From: Calamus simplicifolius
Taxonomy: Eukaryota; Streptophyta; Magnoliopsida; Arecales; Arecaceae
Direction: 5' to 3'
DNA: 64,000 nt
Assembly (NCBI GenBank): GCA_900491605.1
Contig: UESW01004376.1
Span: 1-64,000, forward strand
Shown here: positions 59,201-64,000 of the stretch, piece by piece
How positions within the stretch are numbered: position 1 is the stretch's first letter
How the letters are laid out: each line of letters begins with the position of its first letter
Made by a program: the position numbers and the translations under genes
Notes under the pieces: generated by a model
Told to the model about the DNA's origin: nothing
Database searches by the model: none
The model's input: only the letters and a program-made list of their open reading frames with translations

Positions 59201-62200
59201 TTACCCCTTATCATCAAATTCTATGATATCGCCTTCCAAAATTCCAAGCTTTGCACTTGAACAATTTATATATCCTCAAAAGCACAAATTAAGTTGATTA
59301 TTCTTGCATTTTTATATATTAACAGTCTATCACCTCTTTAATTGGCTCCATGTTATTCACACATTTTTCTGAAAATGCAAGTGGTGATACCTTTTTTGGT
59401 TCCAATCTCAACTCAACTCATCTAAGCCTTTTCTCAACTACATAAGGTTAGCTATATGAATCTGCTTCCTTCACTCTGCTCTATTCAAGACTAAGTCAAC
59501 ACTCAAATTACAAATAATTATATATTTTTTAATTATTTATGTCCATGTTAGTTTAGGCCTATCTCTACCAATCTCCTCACCTAAAAAAAAGAAAAAGAAA
59601 ATGTCCTGCAGTCTCTCGATGGTAACTTGTCATTAATAAGCTTAATCAGCTTTTGTTTCTCCCATTTGCACCTCTTTCACAGTGCATCCAGAAGCACTAA
59701 CTTGGACATTTCTTAATGTCATTAGATATCGATTGCCTTTCTAACCATGAAGATGCTATTACAGGTTTTATGCCACCTGAAATTTAGCTATCACTTTCGC
59801 ATCTGATTTATGTGTCCAAACCCTCTGCATTTAAGCAAACTTTCATGTCTGTTCCTAACTTAGCAACATGCCTCGGTTGTGTTACGCTTTCCAGGGACTT
59901 GACCAGCTCCGTTCAGGAATTCTGCAGCAACAAAAATCATTTGTGCAATCCCCACAATCGTTTCATCAACTTCAGTTTCTAAGTCCACACCAACAACAGC
60001 TACTTCTTCAGGCACAGCAAAATTTGACATCCCCGTCAGCTGGAGATGTTGACAGCAGAAGGCTAAGGATGCTTCTGAACAACAGGAACATGCTTCTTGG
60101 AAAGGATGGTCAGTCAAATAATGTCAATGATGTTATTCCAAATGTTGGAGCTCCAATGCAAACTTCATGCCCCATTATGCAACGTGCTGATACAGATATG
60201 CTAATTAGGGTACACCTCTAATCCTATCTTATCTTATCTTATCTTAGTGCTTTTACTTGTTGAAAGCTTTACATCATTTCTTATATTCTTTTGGATAGAA
60301 ATGGTATTATCATGAAATAGTTCTTATGATAAATTTCAAGAGTCGTTGGTAATCATCTTTGAATATCATGATTAAGATGTTTTAGCCAGTAATTTAACTT
60401 TATTTGTTGAAATGTAGTTTTCTCCCTTGCTATTGGTGTTGTTTCATCTTGTTGCCACAACTTGACATAAACTTCTGCAATTATCATATTGACCATATTT
60501 GTCAATTATGTTATGATGTGTACGTTCCATTCCCCCATTTGGCAATCCAGTGCTTATAGACTGTATTGACTGCCCTGACACCTAAAATTATCATATTGGG
60601 TATATGAAAATGGAAAATGAAAATCGATGATTTATTGTAACAGCTTTTAATTACAAAGCTGGACCTTCATATATCTGCTACATGCTGCTGTGTCACTGTT
60701 TTTTCTGTTAGTGATACTTGTTAGTTGCAAAAATCATGATGTTAATTTCAAAGCTGGACCTACCATTTCCAGTGGTTGAATTACTCCATATTGTTGGCTC
60801 TGAAGAAATGGGCTTGCATCTCTATTTTGTTTTATGATTTTCTGTTTCCATGGATTGTCTTCGGCCATCTTATCTTTTATATTTATTTAGTAGAAAATAG
60901 CTCAGTTACAGCAGCAGCAGCAAAATAATTCCCAACAGCAGCAGCTTCAACAACAGGCCATTGTGGGCCAGAAGTCACAAAATTCAAATCACCTTCTTCC
61001 TCAACAAGAAAAGCTCAGCACTGGCAATGTAACAGTGGATGGAAGCATGCCAAGTTCCTTCAGAGGAACTGCTCAGGTTTGTCTTTTGTGTTGACTCAGT
61101 AATGACATCTTAGATGTGATTTGCAGAGTTATATTGTTGCCAATGTTCTGTTACCTTTACTAATGGTGTAATTATGGTCTAAAAGTGGGTTAGAAAATTT
61201 AGGGATTTCCTGGTTTATGCAAGTTTGAGATAAAATATTATAGAATATTACAGTATTTCAGACGGCAGCTTTTGTTTGGTTGCTTTCCTTACTCATTGAG
61301 TTAGTATTTGGGGTGCATTTACTGTAATTCAGGTCATAATTTGTTCTCCTTTGACTTATGTAAGAAACCAGCAGTCTAGCAACAGGATAACAGCATTTCT
61401 GCTTTTTTGGTAATAACAAAGCTGATTTAATTTTGAAGAAAATGCATACACCTTGTTTAGGCTCTAATTATACACATCTTACTTTACGCCTACTTTTAAA
61501 CATCTCCTATAGCATTTTTTACCATGGTTATACATAATTGTGCCAACTTATCCAATGCGTATATTGAAGATAATTTATAATTCGGGGAGCATGAAAGTTA
61601 TATAACTTCTATTTTGGTCTTGTTTTGGATATACTTGGTGATGGGATGCTACTTTTACCCGTTTGCAAGGCTAACCCCTGCCCAGTGTCTGGCAGGACAC
61701 TGGGGGCTTCAATCCTCATTGAAAAACAAGCAGATTATTTTACATGTTGCAGAACATTTTCTAATAGTGGTGTTAAATCTATATATTTTCTGACTGCTCT
61801 ATGAGAACACTAATGGCAATTAAAATTTTAATTTGGAGCCTATGTCTTTGATAGCAATAACAGTCATTTACTCTGGCTGATTTTTTCAGGAAATTGGGCA
61901 AGAAGTATGACAAAATGAAACAAGTTGCTAGGATCTTAATTTAAGAGTTGTCGGTGAATATGCTACTGCAAGTTGATCTTAGAATGATACCGAATAACAT
62001 GATACCGAATAACTCCTGTTTTCTGTGACTGTTGTTGAATCAGTGGGGGAAAAATCTTTTAAGATCTTCCTCTTGGGTATGGATAATTTAGAGTTAATTA
62101 GGATTGCATGCTCATTAAGGTTTCAAGCACAAGACTTTTGATGGATTTTCAGGCCTCAAAGTCTCAAGGTGGGCGGAAGCGAAAGCAGCCTGTCTCATCC

Positions 62201-64000
62201 TCTGGTCCTGCCAACAGTTCGGAACCGCAAATACTGCTGGACCTTCTCCAAGCTCAGCACCCTCAACGCCATCTACTCACACACCAGGAGATGTGATATC
62301 AATGCCACAATTGCAACATAGTGGCGGTTCATCTAAGCCATTGATCGTGTTTGGTTCTGAAGGAAGTGTAATAACATCGCCATCGAACCATTTAGTACGT
62401 ACCCTGGAACTTGGTTGCAAACTGGTAACATCTTTACTTTCACAAACACTCATTACCTCTTCATTTTGGCAGTGGGATGATAAAGATATTGTGCAGGCTG
62501 ACATGGATCGCTTGGTGGAGGATGGATCTTTGGATGATAACGTTGAATCTTTTTTATCTCATGATGACACAGATCCAAGAGATACAGTTGGTCGCTGTAT
62601 GGATGTTAGCAAAGGTGCTGGCTTTTATTTTTTTTCACTATTTAAATGAGTCACACTTCTCTTCTGCTACCATAAAAAGAAAAGTTGGGTAAAAGAAGGT
62701 TTTCATTTTCTCCGGTTCACTTTATATTTAAGGTCATCAAAACTGCACTGTCAGGATTTACATTTACTGAGATTGGAGCCACCTGAGCAAGCACAAATAA
62801 AGTGATCTGTTGCCACTTCTCCTCTGATGGAAAATTGCTGGCAGCTGGAGGCCATGATAAGGTCAGAGCCAAAAAGAGGATGCTCTGTTTCTGTCACTTA
62901 TTTAGATGGGATTTCTTGTATTGTTTCTTGAGAAATTCTTTTATAAAGTTGATGAATTGACCACATCATTGAATGATTTTTTCAATGCAGGCTGTTTTGT
63001 GGTACACTGAAAGTCTAAAGCCAAAGTCTACATTGGAAGGGCACTCATTGTTGATTACTGATGTGCGATTTAGCCCAAGCATGCCCCGTCTGGCTACATC
63101 TTCTTTTGACAAAACTGTGAGAGTTTGGGATGTCGACAATGTGAGTAGCATGTGCCCTTATTTTTCATGCTTATTTTTAAAACGTACCTACAAACTCTCT
63201 TTGTTTAGAAATCTATCCGTTTGACTTAGACAACTTAATAATTTATGCTTATTTTTTATTGCCTGTTGTTTGCTACATCTTATATTGCCCCATGTAAATG
63301 TTGCTGCCTGCTTGTGGTGGACAAGAAATTCCACATGTTTTGGCTTATGTGTTGTCATCAAGACTTTCCATAGAACATCTGTTCCTTCAGTAAACGTGCT
63401 TCTATTACAGTTGTTCATCTCAAATTTTCTTATTTTGCATGTGGTGAAAGCCATATAGAAGCTTTATATCTTAATTAAAGACATGCATCATGGCTTTTTT
63501 TTTTTTTTTTTAAAGAGCTCCATAGCTTACTGAATTTAAGTTGCGTTTGTTTATATTCCACTGCTCATTATTGAATAATTTCAACATGCTAAAATTTGAA
63601 AGTGAGCTTCAATTTTGCTGCCATTTGATGATTTTGTTGTATATGGTGTGTTCTGCTCGACTGCAGTTATATGGAACCTGTAAGATAGTTTCTAAGAACC
63701 TATTGGATTTTTGCAAGGAAATTAGATATGGTTTATTTTCTTGCTTAAGAACTTGATGGGTCGACTTAAATTTAAGAATCTACACATGATATTTGTCAGC
63801 TTGGAGGAAGAACACGATAAAGTATGGATAGAAGTATTTTGTTTGCATTTTAAGAAGAAGGGCGTAGGTATACTGATGTAGTGAGGAGCATCACAAGTGA
63901 AATTCTGGTCATAGCAATGCCATTGCTTGGTACCAAGTTTGTTCCTTTACGCTTGTCATTGTTGAATGTCGTTTGGCAAGACATCCATGGCTTTTGTTGT
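56163..64000 (+). pseudogene. LUG: LEUNIG-type co-repressor, copy B, 5'-truncated and disrupted (continues past window)
   Basis: Homology to copy A begins at TAGTGAAGAG inside exon 2 (A 36908, offset 19255) and runs to the window end inside intron 14 (offset 19245). Exons visible: part of 2 (56163-56234), 3 (56336-56445, frame intact here, [12 protein letters not shown]), 4 (57177-57473, intact Q-tract, QRGEGAHLLNGNANG), 5 (57585 on), and so on to 14 (62991-63140, SSFDKTVRVWDVDN). Identity to A is above 99% over most of the length. Exon 1 and the N-terminal LisH half are missing. Private lesion: CAG to TAG at 57663-57665 in exon 5. Shared with A: the base loss near 62221 and TGA at 62784-62786. 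Introns are retained, so this is a DNA-level duplication, not a retrocopy. Confidence 0.93.

Overview
The window is nuclear DNA of a flowering plant. Plant-specific gene families with spliced exons (a LEUNIG co-repressor, a TIR1/AFB-type F-box gene, a TGA-type bZIP factor) sit among plant-type LTR retrotransposons, a CACTA transposon, TRIMs, a Tourist-like MITE and RTE-like LINE debris. A monocot feels likely, but nothing here proves it. No bacterial-style operons, CRISPR arrays or recognisable tRNA/rRNA genes were seen.

Left third (1-27.4 kb): a duplicated, decayed auxin-receptor-like (TIR1/AFB) locus on the minus strand. Copy A (4174-19920) is shredded by three insertions: a CRM-type Ty3/gypsy element running off the left edge (1-4173), an 8.6 kb Ty3/gypsy element with ~2.95 kb LTRs placed just after the start codon (4439-13035, 5-bp target duplication), and a 5'-truncated CACTA transposon (13879-17748). 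Copy B (22402-27366) lacks these insertions and so shows the empty sites, but its coding exons carry frameshifts and stops. A Tourist-like MITE (20683-20975) lies between the copies.

Middle (27.4-36 kb): AT-rich sequence with possible old LTR debris, then the 5' exons of a TGA-type bZIP gene (31179-31681). That gene stops after the basic region. Its presumed next intron holds a TRIM, and no later exon follows. A stray ~370 bp piece of LEUNIG intron 14 lies at 34556.

Right half (36-64 kb): LEUNIG copy A (36039-47336) starts with an ATG and a normal promoter-side layout but has two private frameshifts and no final exon. LINE and TRIM debris follow (48.2-49.5 kb), then a ~5.1 kb GC-rich tandem array of ~142 bp units (50650-55765), a decayed J-domain fragment (55811-56041), and LEUNIG copy B (56163 to the edge). 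Copy B is almost identical to A, starts inside exon 2 and has a private stop codon. Both LEUNIG copies share a one-base loss and an in-frame TGA, so the progenitor was apparently already damaged, or the assembly carries errors.

No gene in the window can be shown to be intact. The main interest is structural: two generations of tandem duplication, nested insertions that can be ordered in time, a private satellite array at a duplication junction, and a recurring pattern of single-base losses in short G/C runs that could be biological or technical. I did not find convincing evidence of an undescribed functional system.
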